In this document: piece after piece, positions 1-11,064 of the stretch | Position numbering within the stretch: position 1 is the first letter of the stretch | Layout of the letters: each line of letters opens with the position of its first letter | DNA from: Saussurea involucrata | Taxonomy: Eukaryota > Streptophyta > Magnoliopsida > Asterales > Asteraceae | DNA: 64,000 nt | Direction: 5' to 3' | Assembly (NCBI GenBank): GCA_033807775.1 | Contig: CM066312.1 | Location: forward strand, 30,043,696-30,107,695 | Position numbers and translations under genes: made by a program | The notes under the pieces: generated by a model | Told to the model about the DNA's origin: nothing | What the model saw: only the letters and a program-made list of their open reading frames with translations | Databases searched by the model: none

Positions 1-238
1 TAAGGATTTACACTAGATTAAAGTCATATCGTGTATTCGACCAACGATGCAAGATAAAAATCAAACTAAATTTCAAGGTGGGGGACTAATATGCATCATT
101 ATTCATATATGTCCAATTTTTTCTTTGAGTTGACATATCATTCCAGCAAGGGATGGTAAACCTGTAACAATTGAGTTTATTGATGCATAAATTAAAGTAA
201 TGTCGTGTACCCGACCAACGGACGAGTATAACACTAGT
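1..238. other. Intergenic DNA with a diverged duplication
   Basis: No gene is visible. Two segments, about 16-46 and 189-221, share a gtcgtgta-ccgaccaacg-like core, so this stretch contains a diverged direct repeat with a period of about 175 bp. It is probably a fragment of an old repeat. Confidence 0.4.
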
Positions 239-902
239 TAGGAATGGGTCGGGGAAATTTTTTAAAAACCCGATCGGGTTTCGGGTAGGATGTTGGCACC
301 GAATATTGCAATCGCGAGAATCGGGTTCTTGTTGTCGACCCTATTGGATTTTGGGTAATTCCAATTTTTTATTTTTTTTTACTTTTCGGCCAAATTTTTA
401 GAACTTGTATCCTGTGTGAGTTGTGTGATTGTACAACAAAAAAAATTAAAATTAACATTAAAAGTTGAAACATCTAAATTTTACATATGAACAAAATTTG
501 GAACTAATATATCTCACTATTAATAATAATATGTTTATAAAATTATAATGATTCAAAGTCTCAAACAAAAATCTTGGTGCAACGTGCTTCTTGAAGCTTT
601 GAATATTAAAGATTAAAGTAGACGTAAGGTGAGCATTAAAAGACTGAGAGGCAACGGATGTAGATATGATTAGGTTTTTAAGAAAAGTAATTAAAAAAAT
701 AATATTTATATTTAGTAATGGGTTTCAGGTGAAATTGGGTGACATATATTAAGACCCTATCCGAACCGATCCGGTTTAAAATTCGGACCGTGAACTTCGG
801 GTACGATCGGGTGGTTAGGGTCAGATTGTTCGGGTTTTTCAGGTTGATTTTTTCGGGGTTTTTGGATGCAGTTGGGTTTTAGTGTTTTTGGACACACTCC
901 TG
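239..902. mobile_element. hAT-like non-autonomous relic (weak)
   Basis: The left end reads taggaatggg and the right end, reverse-complemented, reads caggagtgtg. These are short imperfect terminal inverted repeats of Ac/hAT type. Between them lie many subterminal cgggtt/aacccg-type motifs on both sides, typical of plant hAT derivatives. No ORF is present and no clear 8-bp target duplication is seen, so the limits are uncertain. Confidence 0.3.
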
Positions 903-1304
903 CTCTTATGAGCCCGTAAAATTTATGATAAGTCAACTAATAAAAATTTAATAGATTCTTTTTTAAAAATCCAAAATTAATTTTGTAAGAGTTAAGGAAA
1001 AGATAAAACATTATTGAGTAAACATAATCTTATTTATAAGTTATTTTATTTTTTTGAATAATCAATAAAATCCTTATAAAGTAATTTATTTATAAATTAT
1101 TTGAAATAGTTTATAAAGAGCTTTCTAACAAATTATAGCTTTGATAATATTGATTATTGATTATTATTATTATTAATTATAAACAAATATTAATTATTAA
1201 TAAGTATCCTGATAATTATAAATAAATATTAATTTATCGTAATTAAAACTAAAAAGTTAATAATTAATTTTTAATTTATAAGTTAGCTTTAATTATACAA
1301 TAAA
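903..1304. other. AT-rich intergenic DNA, nothing recognised
   Basis: Runs of A/T with many tta/taa steps. There is no ORF, no recognisable repeat boundary and no regulatory site that I can support. Confidence 0.5.
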
Positions 1305-1333
1305 CTAGTTATATACCCGTGTAATGCAGCGGG
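1305..1333 (-). mobile_element. Helitron-like 3' terminus
   Basis: Read on the minus strand, a GC-rich hairpin (cccgctgcattacacggg, with imperfect arms) is followed after seven A/T bases by CTAG and then T. A hairpin about 10 nt before CTRR-T is the known structure of Helitron 3' ends, and this exact context is common in eudicot genomes. The body would extend rightward. I cannot find a 5' TC end, and E1 at 2386 may interrupt it. Confidence 0.4.
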
Positions 1334-2385
1334 AAATGTAAATTTTTTTAAACAAAAATTATGCTTGAAAAAATTAGAATAAGAATCGTTTGACATTCAT
1401 TAATTATGCAATAAACAAACTATGATAATTACCAATAGTTAATCGGTAAAACTCATGGCCTAGTGATAAATGGGTTATAGGTAAAACTTAGGGCCTTACA
1501 ATACATGGGTCGGTAAAAATCAGAGGTCGTTTACCTATCGTTTACCAAGTAAGCCCTTACCCGGCAAAAGACACAAAAACCAATAATCTTATCCAAGAAT
1601 GATTTACCGAGTAAAAACCATTTACCAACAATCCATTATGATGCCCAATAATGTTTATGCAATAAGATGTGTGAGGGAGGTGCTCTTGACACTTCTACTA
1701 CAAACAATCTATCATAATACTCAGGTTGACAGAAAAAGAAAACATATGACCATACATTAAACTAAAATTAGTAAAAAGGAACTACTATTTCCACTACATA
1801 AGAGCTCCTATTTTCTTGCATCCAAATGTAGAAGAGATACGTTTTGACATCTGATTTTCTTCTAGTTTTTTATGCAAATTCTTAACACCAGTGTCAAGAC
1901 CAAAACATATGATTTTCTTCTAGTTTTTAAAAGGTATGTTCGATGCAAATTCTTAACATCAGTGTCAAGACCAACTTCAGATGTGGAAAATAGGTTAGTT
2001 CTATTAAAATGCACAAATGGAAAACTTAATGATATGGGCCGGAAAGGATGGAATCACCGAGAAACAAACAACAGGATAATCATTGAAAGGAAACTACAAC
2101 ATCACAAAAAAAAAGATAAGCATATATAGCAATCGTAAATTCATAAAAACCGAATAGCAATGATAATACAAAAAACCACTAATGATAAAGCAAACAAAAA
2201 CGAATATCAAATTCTTACTGTGGTAATTCTATACAAAGAATAGCATGCTATTGTGTCATTACGACACTGGACAATAGGCAACCTGCATACGAATCAGTGC
2301 CATAACAACCAGGCTTGCCCCCTTCCCCCACAAAGCCATCTAAAATACAACAAAAGAAAAATTACCTAAATTGAAAATGCGTATA
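1334..2385. other. Intergenic DNA, no supported gene
   Basis: The longest open frame (85 codons, 1872-2129) runs across a local duplication: the ttcttctagttttt / gcaaattcttaacaycagtgtcaagacc unit near 1856-1900 recurs near 1915-1970. It therefore looks accidental. This may be Helitron body or host intergenic DNA. The 5 bp at 2381-2385 (gtata) serve as the left target-site copy for E1. Confidence 0.4.
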
Positions 2386-3346
2386 TGTTGGTCCCGAAGG
2401 GTTATACAAGTTTGTAGAGGGGGGGTTGAATACAAACACAAAATTTTTATCTTTAAAATTGTTTATTGATATAATCAAACAATTTACAGCTTGTTGAGAA
2501 AATAAGATTAAGTATAAAACCTAACTTAAAACAATTTACAGCTTATTGAGAATCACACAGATTTCTTGCACTAGAAAAGATAGAAAGAAGTTAAGAAAAC
2601 TAAGAGTAATTTTCTTAAGGCACTAAGAGATCAGAGATAGTAGCCATCAGAGTGAAGGCTAAACTTCTATTTATACTGCATGCATTAAATACATGTCAGT
2701 GCAACTTTACGCGTGGCAGCGTCTGGTTGGTTACATGAATTTGACTTTGGCAAACATGCTCTTGGCCGCATGATGAACATTGTAGTTGGCAGAGTGGTTT
2801 GTACGATTCTGGACAAAAGGATGTCCTTCTGACAAATCGTACAAAAGCGTGTAAGGGGATAAGACAAAAGTTGCTTTGTAGAATAGGCTTCATGATCATC
2901 TATCGTTGAGTTATTCTTTATAGGGAATGATAAAGTTCAGCTCTCGCTGAAGTCGTCTACTTGAAACTTCGCGTGAAATGGACAAGTCTTGGCTTCGCTG
3001 ATATCCGCATTAGGTCACTAGTAGACTTAGTCACTCGTTCGTCACCTTGGTCTTCGATTTCGGCTTTGAACTCTATTGTCGCGAATCTTGTCTTCTGGGA
3101 TCATAAGCAAAACAATTACATGATGAGTATTCAGCGATCATCAGCGAGACTGAATAGGCTCAGGTCTCACTAATGTACATTCATCGCTAAAGTAAATTAA
3201 AGAACATATGTTTTCCATCAGCGATACTAAACAGACTTAGTATATTTTTCATTGATGGCAAAACATTAATACATATTGTTTACTTACAATTTTCACTAAG
3301 TGATTCTAAGGGTCATCATCAAATCACTGAAGTGTTTGGATCAACA
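2386..3346 (-). repeat. E1 3' LTR
   Basis: 961 bp, TG...CA, homologous to 22631-23588 and, in opposite orientation, to the E2 LTRs. The U5 part holds the G-tract motif gggggggttgaatac. A TATA box (tataaatag on the minus strand) lies near 2670-2680 next to tgcattaa-type sequence. The TCAGCG/CGCTGA motif occurs five times. Confidence 0.9.
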
Positions 3347-3360
3347 ATCTCCCCCTATTT
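3347..3360 (-). promoter_or_regulatory. E1 polypurine tract
   Basis: On the minus strand this reads aaatagggggagat directly before the LTR start TGTTGATCC. That is the expected position and composition for plus-strand priming. E2 has the equivalent tract before 32918 and E3 after 62341. Confidence 0.8.
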
Positions 3361-3620
3361 GGTGATGACAAAGCAATAAAGGAAAATTGCTATGTTAAAA
3401 ACATAAGGATAAAGAGGACTCATAAATACGTGTCCCATTTACTGTTTTTAGGGATCTTTTTAAGTACTAATGGAGTAAAGTACTTCACTGAAAATTTTCA
3501 TTACTTCGTAAATTTTAAGATTACAAGGGAAGTTGAAAAATTACAAGTACAATGAAAAATTTACAAGTACAAAAAGCTAGCAGCTAATAAGATAGAAGAA
3601 TACAAAAGTGATCCTATCAG

Positions 3621-4834
3621 CTATTCAGGTTCATCGTTGAAGAGAAGTTCATCAAGGGCATCAGTTTTAGAAATCATCCAGTTAGGGACTTGTTTTCCAT
3701 GTTCTCTCCTCAGTTTGGCTTCTTTGTAGATTTGAGGCTTTATGTAGATTCCTAACCTGGATCGATCACACCAATATAAAAAGTCTCTGAGTCGTTCCAC
3801 TGGAGCAATGGGTAACTCTGACCATCGTTGAAAGCATTGACGATCGGTGTATTCCAAGAAGAAGATCCTGAGAGGTTCACTGACCACCTTTCCAGCTATG
3901 AATTCTTAACGGGTGGCAGCGATACGTCAAGTCCTGACAAATCAGCATTGGGACCGAGAACTGCTTTACGAGTAAATTCAATACTTGTTTCGTTCCGGAT
4001 AGCAGGCCCTGAAGACGACGTTGCTTTCTTTTTCTTTGAAGGTCGTTGGTTTTGATGAAGCGCTGGAGAAGGAGGCAAATCGACCACCGAGGAGACTTGA
4101 TCGATTAGTTTATTGATAAACCTTTGGACACAAGGCTTGAAGTTTGATCCGGATCGCTGAATTGCAACCCGGATCTCCAGCCATTCATCTAGACCAAGAT
4201 GTTCTATCGCTGAAAGATAGCAAGTCCTAGCCACTTCGTTTTACCTGATTGTCGTAACTTCGATCAGTGCAACACCTCTGATAGTTCTTCCCTTCAGGTT
4301 TACATTTTTGATTTTTCTTGGTAAACTCCTGAAGTTGACTTTCTTCTTACACCAGGTCACAGTAGTGTCATTGACGTTTGATTCCTTCTTCTTCTTACCG
4401 GCCTCTTTGAGAAGTTATTGCTGGACTCTGAGGGGAAAGCGTTTCAGCTGTCGATCCTTCACTGAACTTTTGGCAATTTCAAGAGCAAAAACTTTTTCAT
4501 TAAGCTCATTCTTTTGTTGTTCAGCTAGGATCTTTTCAGCTTTGAGGCTTTCTGCTATTTCCTCAGGAGTCAAAAAATTGAGGCCGACTGGAGGGATGAG
4601 ACGCTGACTTTCAAGCTGTTGGATCATAGCTGCTTTTATTCTGATTTCTTCTTCTTCTGACCGCTGGGGTGGTAGAGAAGATCTGGAAGGATGAGCGAGC
4701 AGTGTTTGTTCTTCTTCTTCTTCTTGTTCATCTGTCTCATTCACAGAGACCAGGATTATTTGTTCATCAGCTTGGAGAGCTAGGATTATTTATAGTGAGG
4801 GAACTTCAACAGTATCCTCAAGCAGGGGAGAGGA
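3621..4834 (-). pseudogene. E1 accessory gene, exon 2 (module-bearing, decayed)
   Basis: Open frames at 4415-4744, 3896-4234 and 3621-3887 are collinear with the more intact copy in E3 (62608-63863). The order is an acidic and basic N-terminal part with SLPPQRSEEEE and Lys/Glu-rich helix sequence, a segment ending in EWLEIR, a Lys-rich linker (KKKKATSSSGPAIRNET), then RIFFLEYTDRQCFQRWSELP and a segment RLRDFLYWC. It ends in acidic DELLFNDEPE. At least two frame changes separate the pieces. The function is unknown. It belongs to the extra-gene class found 3' of RNase H in plant copia elements. The start at 4834 is set by a splice acceptor, not by an ATG. Confidence 0.6.
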
Positions 4835-4989
4835 CTAGCTGAATCAAAAAGATAATTGAGTTAGATCTTTTCAGGGTAAAAGAAGATAGATAAAGAATAG
4901 GCTAAGTGTTTAGAGGTTTCAGGAGATGTAGGATAGAAGTAGAGAGGATAGAGGATTGAAGCAGTGTAGGGAAAGAAAAGGTAGCATAC
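4835..4989 (-). other. Predicted 155-nt intron in the E1 accessory gene
   Basis: On the minus strand the coding sequence ends in acttgtcag, followed by the donor gtatgctacc. A pyrimidine- and T-rich stretch of 155 nt ends in ttgattcagctag, followed by tcctctcccctg. Removing it joins the frame that ends at 4990 to the frame used by the downstream exon. In E3 the same acceptor (63864-63867) also places the downstream sequence in the frame of its long ORF. Confidence 0.6.
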
Positions 4990-7640
4990 CTGACAAGTTG
5001 GCTTCTTGAGGAGAATTGTCAAGTTGTCAACGGCAAGGCCCTTTTGCTTGCCAGAAGTCATTTTTGCAGGAGACTTGCGTGTCGTCTCCCCTGCTTCATT
5101 TATTGAAATGCCGTTTTAGGGCGGAACCTTGAAAGTTGTTGGTTGGAACCAAAAACTATCATCTTCATAATCCTTAGGGTCTGGATGAGCTGAAGGTTCT
5201 TCGTCTTCAATCTCCACTCCTTCTTCCCCTTCATCCTCATCAAAGGGAATATCAACAGTTTACGTAGTAGAGAGACGGGTGGAGTGAGAGCTTTTTCTTC
5301 ATTTTTGCCTTGCTCCCCTCAGAGAGAGAGGGGCCTTCAGCGGTTCCCTCCTCAGCGACGAAGGGGTTTTCTTTATTCATCTCCCCCTCAACATGTTGGG
5401 GAAGATCATTAGCGTTCTTCTCCCCCTCTTCACCAACATCGAGGGAGGTAGTAGTTGCAATGGAGGCAGCAGCAGCAACAGAATCAAGAGCTCTGTCTTC
5501 GTGGCCAGGGGCTCCTGAACCTGAGGCCATTGACTTCTCCAGATTTCCAACCCTGTCTTCTAGGCCAGGGAGGAGAGAAGTAGCCCTGATGACGAAGTCC
5601 GCTGATCCCCAGCAGATTGCGCTGAGAGAAAAAGGAGACAGGGACGGTAGGGGCTTCTATTCTTTCTAGGATCTTGGTGAGCAGCGAATTGGATTCAGAG
5701 ACCTTGGAGGTTATGCTGCTCACCTCACCTTGCAGCCCAGAGACGGTTGTGTTCAGGGTCCCAACTTCACCGCTGAGGTTGGTGAATTGGGATGAGAGGT
5801 TGGTGTAGTCGTTGGAGATGGTGGCGACCGTTGATTGGAGAGCTTGGAGTGTAGAGGAGTTGTTCTCGATGGCCCGCTCCAGGTTCTTCACTCCCCCTTG
5901 CAGAGAGGAAAGATCAGCAAAATTGGCTTTATCTGCAAGGGTAGTGGTAACATCCTTCAGCGTCACCCCAGCGTCATTAATCGCTGAGGTGTTGGATTTC
6001 AGGTTGGTGTATAGAGTATCCATGTTATCAGCGATATCCTTGAGGGATTTGCTGATGATGCCCAGATTAGGACCTAAAAAGATAACAACTTATGAGCAAA
6101 GGAAAGCCCAAAAGAAGTTGGTGGTTGAGAAAAGTGTGAGGAAATTGTTTGGATACCTATCGGGTTGGGGTTGGAGAATTGGTGAATATCGTGATTGCCA
6201 CTCCAGTACTCCATGTCGGTTTCCATTTCGGAGACAGAAGTAACGGGGATGGTAGTCCCAACAGGTCCTGATGTATTCTGCTGCATGAAGCCTCGTAGCA
6301 TAGCGGCGTTCGTATCCACCAGCGAGAATGCTGGGGCAGTGGTGAAGGTAGAGAAGACCAAAGTAGGAGGCGAAGAAGCGGAGGCTGAGAAAATTGTGGT
6401 TGTTGCAGGTTCAACGCTGGTGTCGTTGATGAAGATCTCCTCAGCGCTTAGAGGTGCTGAAGATATTGGGGTAGATACCAATGGAGCTTCAGAGATTGGA
6501 AGCTCTGGAATGGTTGCAGGGATGGATGATACAGGTGTGGAGGAGCGTTCCACGAAATTATCAAGTGTTGCCTGTGAAAAGGCAATCACTGAGTCTTGAG
6601 CCTGGGAAGGCTGGGGTTTCTCCTTTGAGGTCTTCTTGGACTTATGGGTGCCAAGGGGGGTGTCAGATGGTTTCTTCTTTTTAGAGGATGTGGTGGTTGC
6701 AGCTTGGGTGCCAACGATGGGTTGCGCCGCTGAAGTCGCTGTAGAAGTAGAAGAAGGGCGGAGAAGAGAGAGTAAAGAAGAAAGACTTACCTCGTCGGGG
6801 AGCGGTTTGAAGTCGAGGACCTTGGGGCCGACCTGAGGGAGTTTGTAGTCTCCCTGCTTAGGTTAGATTTTCCCGAGCATCATCTGAAGAAGAGCAGAGA
6901 TGAAGCGCTGGTAGGGAATAAACATCAATCTGTCAGACCTCTCGACCTTCTCCATCAGGTCTTCGAAGATAATTCGAGCATAATCAACCTTGAGCCCTTT
7001 CAGGAGAGAGTGGGTCATTGCAACCTGAGTTTTGGTAGCCTGGTCCGTTGAGCCCAATTTGGACGTCATGCAGGAGATGACGTGGGCAAAAATAAAGTTG
7101 AGCTCAGCGGGCATTTTGGCCATAAGGACCTTTGTCAGCCGCTTATCATCTTCTTCAGTGCGCCCTTTCTTATCCCATGCATACTTCATTAGATCGGGGA
7201 GTTTTATCAACTCTTCCTTGCCTTCAGGGATGTTGGGGTTGGGAAGAGGTTCAAACGGGTGTCCAGGGAGGTTCAACGCTGATTGGATCGCTGCAGGGGT
7301 TGATGGTGCCGTGGCCATATTCGGTTTGAAAACCGATGACCGAGAATTCCTTCCCAGTTTTGGTGGAGGTTTGTGTGGTACGTTGTTGAAGGAGATGTCG
7401 GTGTGCGGGAGGAGCGACTGTCATTGCAGTTGATATAGGGAAGGTCTTCAAGAAGACAACTGCATCAGTGAGGTGGGGGCTTGGTTTCTTCTTGGGAAAG
7501 TCAAACAGGGAGGGAGTTGTTTGCAGCTAGGGTGATTTGGTTCAGTTCAATTGCAGGGGTAGCATCAGTGTTGGTATCAGAAACATTTGAAGAGGCTATT
7601 TCTGAACAAGTAACCAAAATAGAAAAGGATGAAGAAACAT
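4990..7640 (-). pseudogene. E1 accessory gene, exon 1 (YQRF-type domain, Ser/Pro/Thr linker, coiled coil)
   Basis: From the right: a probable start ATG near 7640 with a one-base slip directly after it; a Thr/Ser-rich N-terminus; a helical domain in the 151-codon frame 6863-7318 with motifs DKRLTKVLMAKMPAEL and MFIPYQRFISALLQMML; a Ser/Pro/Thr-rich linker (6074-6589); and a coiled coil (5484-6023) with heptad-like leucines (LSSLQGGVKNLERAI, LQGEVSSITSKV). An acidic tail follows (5252-5530 and beyond to 4990). Similar proteins follow RNase H in many plant copia elements and are sometimes called env-like, but I see no signal peptide or convincing membrane segment. Several frameshifts and a stop show that the gene is dead. 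Confidence 0.6.
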
Positions 7641-8617
7641 CTTAAAATGGAAAGTGATTCAAAAAATAAGGGTTTTTGAGGTTTTAGGGTTTTTACAGTT
7701 TCCTTTGGGGAATGAAAAATGTAAAAGTGGGTTTTCTAGTTTTGAGAAGTTAAAACTAGTAGAAAATAATGTTTTCTAGTTTCCTTTTAAGGAAAGGGAT
7801 TCTGGAAAAACGTATGAAAATCAAGTTTAAGAGTTTTGTTTTAAACTTAATGGAAAAACTATATTTCAAGTTTATCAGTTTTCCTTAATGGTTTATAAAA
7901 TCATGAAGAAGATGATTTTATGTGTTAAAAAAAGGTTTGTTTTGATCTTTGATATCAAAGAAATGTTGATCAAAACAAGTTTGAAATGATGATTAAAGAG
8001 TAGAAATGGGATTAGATATGAACTTGTTTGTTGAAGATTTGAAGATTCTTAAGGCAGGTTTCACAGTAATCCAAGAACAAGTATGCTTAAGGGAATATTT
8101 GCTTGAGAGAGTCTAGTGCGAGTAAAAGGTAAAAATATAGACTTGAAGAGTTTATATAGTGGGAGTAGAGAGAGAAAGTGATGAGCAGGAAAAACACTCA
8201 TCATGACACGTGACACGTCCCACGAAGCTTATTGGGCAAGAATTCAAACGGACGAACGTGTCAGATGAAAAGTCGTGCCAGGGGTTATCCGTTTTGATGA
8301 CGTCACATAGAAAATTGTCTTTTCATTAACAAAAACGTTTCCCTGATAGGTTTTAAAAAATATCAAAGATAATTTGTAAAATGAAGAGTCACTGATAAGA
8401 AATATTAGCGATGAGTTTTGTTCTTTCAAAGGAATCACTGAAGAATAGGGTCAGCGATCAATTTAGTTTTGAAAAACAACATACCGAAGTAAACTTCAGC
8501 GAATAGGAATAGAAAAACATACCTTGGTATCAAAAAATCATTTTGTTTAGAGATTAGATGATAAATAAGGAGATATAATTTCTTTTATCACTGACATAAT
8601 GCGTGGCCACTGAAAAA
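7641..8617 (-). other. Leader and spacer between RNase H and the accessory gene
   Basis: There is no open frame of note. On the minus strand, the sequence downstream of the TATA box at 8152-8158 is T- and A-rich like a plant 5' UTR (about 480 nt to the start at 7640). The part 8306-8617 is the pol 3' UTR and still aligns with E2 from about 32548 to 32680. The E2 copy then jumps to the sequence equivalent to about 3590 here. Confidence 0.5.
8152..8305 (-). promoter_or_regulatory. Candidate internal promoter of the accessory gene
   Basis: Read in the direction of the accessory gene: TGACGTCA (8298-8305, a perfect bZIP palindrome), a CCAAT box (in gcttattgggc, near 8229-8239), CACGTG (G-box, 8207-8212) with a second ACGT core beside it, and TATATAA (8152-8158). 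The gene's probable ATG lies about 510 bp downstream. The order and spacing are those of an ordinary plant RNA polymerase II promoter. Activity is inferred. Confidence 0.5.
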
Positions 8618-9341
8618 TTATTCTTCAAGGTTCAACATGCCAAGCTCGCTGATGAAAAAGTTGAATCTTGTCTCATCAAGAGGTTTGGTAAAGAGATCAG
8701 CTAACTAAAAGTCAGTAGGATAAAATAAAGTTCTATATCACCATTCATCACATGATCTCTGATAAAGTGATACCTGATTCCGATGTGTTTGGTCTTTGAG
8801 TGTAGCACTGGATTATTTGCTATAGTGATGGCACTTGTGCTGTCGTAATAGATTGGAATTTTGGATAACTGAAGGTCATAATCTAACAACTGATTTCTCA
8901 TCCATAAGACCTGAGCACAACAGCTTCCAGCAGCTACATACTCAGCTTCAGCGGTAGAGGTAGACACTGAACTTTGTTTCTTGCCTGTCCAACTTACCAA
9001 CTTTCCACCCAGGAGTTGACAGCCTCCTGTGGTGCTTTTTCTATCCAGCTTGCAACCTGCAAAGTGACTATCTGAATAGGCAGTTAGATCGAACCCTGAG
9101 TCTTTGGGATACCAAAGACTTAGGTTGGGTGTACCCTTTAGATATCTAAAAATTCGGTTTACAGTGATCAGATGTGATTCTTTGGGTTCAGATTGATATC
9201 TTGCGCAAAAACAAGTAGCATACATAATATCAGGACGACTCGCTGTAAGATAGAGAAGAGAGTCGATCATCCATCTATAGGCAGTGACATTAACAGGTTT
9301 CCCTGAAGAATCTTTGTTAAGTGTCAGTGGAGGATCTTTGA
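8618..9341 (-). pseudogene. E1 pol C-terminus: RNase H, duplicate copy 1
   Basis: Encodes the copia RT-RNase H connection and RNase H: SRPDIMYATCFCARYQ, then AYSDSHFAGCKLDRKSTTG, SWTGKKQSSVSTSTAEAEYVAA, and the C-terminal LADLFTKPLEE-type tail ending at 8618. The RNase H acidic residues (Asp in YSDS, Glu in AEAEY, Asp in YYDS) are visible. A stop at 8701 and small indels break the frame. It is one half of a 0.73-kb tandem duplication. The right copy retains the join to the RT domain. Confidence 0.75.
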
Positions 9342-10068
9342 AAATTATTTTTCAAGGTTCAACATGCCAAGCTCGCTGATGAGAAAGTTGAATCTTGTCT
9401 CATCAAGAGGTTTAGTAAAGAGATCAGCTAACTAAAAGTCAGTAGGGATAAAGTGAGGTTCTATATCACCATTCATCACTTGATCTCTGATAAAGTGATA
9501 CCTGATTTCGATGTGTTTGATCTTTGAGTGTAGCACTGGATTATTTGCTATTGTGATGGCACTTGTGCTGTCGCAATATATTGGAATTTTGGATAACTGA
9601 AGGTCATAATCTAACAGTTGATTTCTCATCCATAAGACTTGAGCACAACAACTTCTAGCAGCTACATACTCGGCTTCAGTGGTAGAGGTGGACACTGAAC
9701 TTTGTTTCTTGCTTGTCTAACTTACCAGCTTTCCACCCAGGAGTTGATAGCCTCTTGTGGTGCTTTTTCTATCCACCTTGCAACCTGCAAAGTCACTATA
9801 TGAATTGGCAGTTAGATCGAACCCCGAGTCTTTGGGATACCAAAGACCTAGGTTGGTGTACCCTTCAGATATCTGAAAATTCGTTTTACAGCAATCAGAT
9901 GTGATTCTTTGGGTTCAGATTGATATCGTGCGCAAAGACAAGTAGCATACATAATATCAGGACGACTCGCTGAAAGATAGAGAAGAGAGCCGATCATCCC
10001 TCTATAGGCAGTGACATTAACAGGTTTCCTAAAGGATCTTTGTTAAGTGTCAGTGGAGGAGCCATAGG
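9342..10068 (-). pseudogene. E1 RNase H, duplicate copy 2
   Basis: A second copy of 8618-9341, offset 727 bp, with scattered substitutions. The ORF at 9432-9695 carries STSTTEAEYVAARSCCAQVLW. The start of this copy joins directly to the reverse transcriptase frame ending at 9994, so this is the original position and copy 1 arose beside it, or the reverse by unequal exchange. Frameshifts separate it from RT. Confidence 0.75.
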
Positions 10069-11064
10069 GATTTTCATAGCTGAGCTTTGAGTTAGATCGA
10101 ATTTCTTCAGCATATCTTTAACGTACTTACCTTGGTGGATGGAAGTGCCTTTGTCACTTTGCTTGATTTGGAGTCCAAGAAAGTATGTCAGCTCACCCAT
10201 TATACTCATTTTATATTCATATTTCATTCTTTCAGCGAATCGAGTACATAGAGATGGGTTAGTAGAACCAAATATAATATCATCGACATATATTTGAACA
10301 ATAATGATATGACCTTTTACTTTCTTGAAAAATAGAGTGTTATCGATTTTACCATTCTCAAATTTTTCAATGAGGAGAAAAGAGGATAGAGTGTCATACC
10401 ATGCACGAGGTGCTTGTTTCAGACCATAGAGAGCCTTATCCAGTTTATAGACATAACCTGGATGCTTAGGATCAGAGAATCCTGGAGGTTTTTCGACATA
10501 GACTTCTTCATTCAGCCTTTCATTGAGAAATGCTGACTTGACATCCATTTGATAAACTTTGAAGTCTTTGTGAACTGCATAGGCTAGAAAGAGTCGAATT
10601 GCTTCGAGTCTTGTCACCGGGGGAAATGTTTCATCGTAGTCTATGCCTTCCTCTTGTCTGTATCCATGAGCAACTAGACGAGCTTTGTTGTGGGTTACAG
10701 TTCCATGTTCATCTAACTTATTTCGATAGACCCACTTAGTGTCTATCACTGACTTGTTAGATGGTCTTGGAACAAGATTCCAAACTTTGTTTCTTTCGAA
10801 TTCAGTCAGCTCTTCTTGCATAGCGCTGACCCAGTTTGGATCTCTGAGGGCATCATCAACCTTCTTTGGTTCAATCAGCGAAATAAAATTAACATATAAA
10901 CAAATGTTACCTGAACTTCGTCGAGTCTGAACACCTGCGCTTGGATCACCAAGAATTTGATCAATGGGGTGGTTCGTAGTCCATCGCTGAACATGAGCAT
11001 GATCCGCTGACTCAGAGTGAACTTCTGTAGGTGCTGAAGAAGAAGCTTCAGCGATTTCAGGTAA
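9994..11064 (-). pseudogene. E1 reverse transcriptase (RVT_2)
   Basis: The ORF 9994-10821 (275 codons) has the copia RT block: KARLVAHGYRQEEGIDYDET, VYQMDVKSAFLNERLNEEVY, LYGLKQAPRAWYDTL, and the catalytic YVDDIIFGSTN (YVDD codons at 10279-10290). The catalytic aspartates are intact. It makes cDNA from element RNA in cytoplasmic particles. The RT N-terminus between 10822 and 11064 is broken by frame changes. It lies between integrase and RNase H, as expected for copia. Confidence 0.8.

Noticed and set aside
1872..2129. 85-codon ORF
   Set aside because: Built on a local duplication in AT-rich DNA, low complexity, no homologous features.
2685..2867. 60-80-codon ORF (MSYPLxRFCTICQKD...) recurring in all four E1/E2 LTRs (also 22927-23166, 24719-24937, 33414-33614)
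   Set aside because: It lies in U3, upstream of or overlapping the LTR TATA box, so it would not be in the element mRNA. Conservation is explained by LTR homology.
5812..6243. 143-codon plus-strand ORF
   Set aside because: It is the complement of the coiled-coil and Ser/Pro-rich accessory coding region, with no motif of its own.
5484..7640. Retroviral-type envelope gene in E1
   Set aside because: The position is env-like, but I see no signal peptide, no convincing membrane anchor and no furin-like site. The coiled coil alone is not enough.
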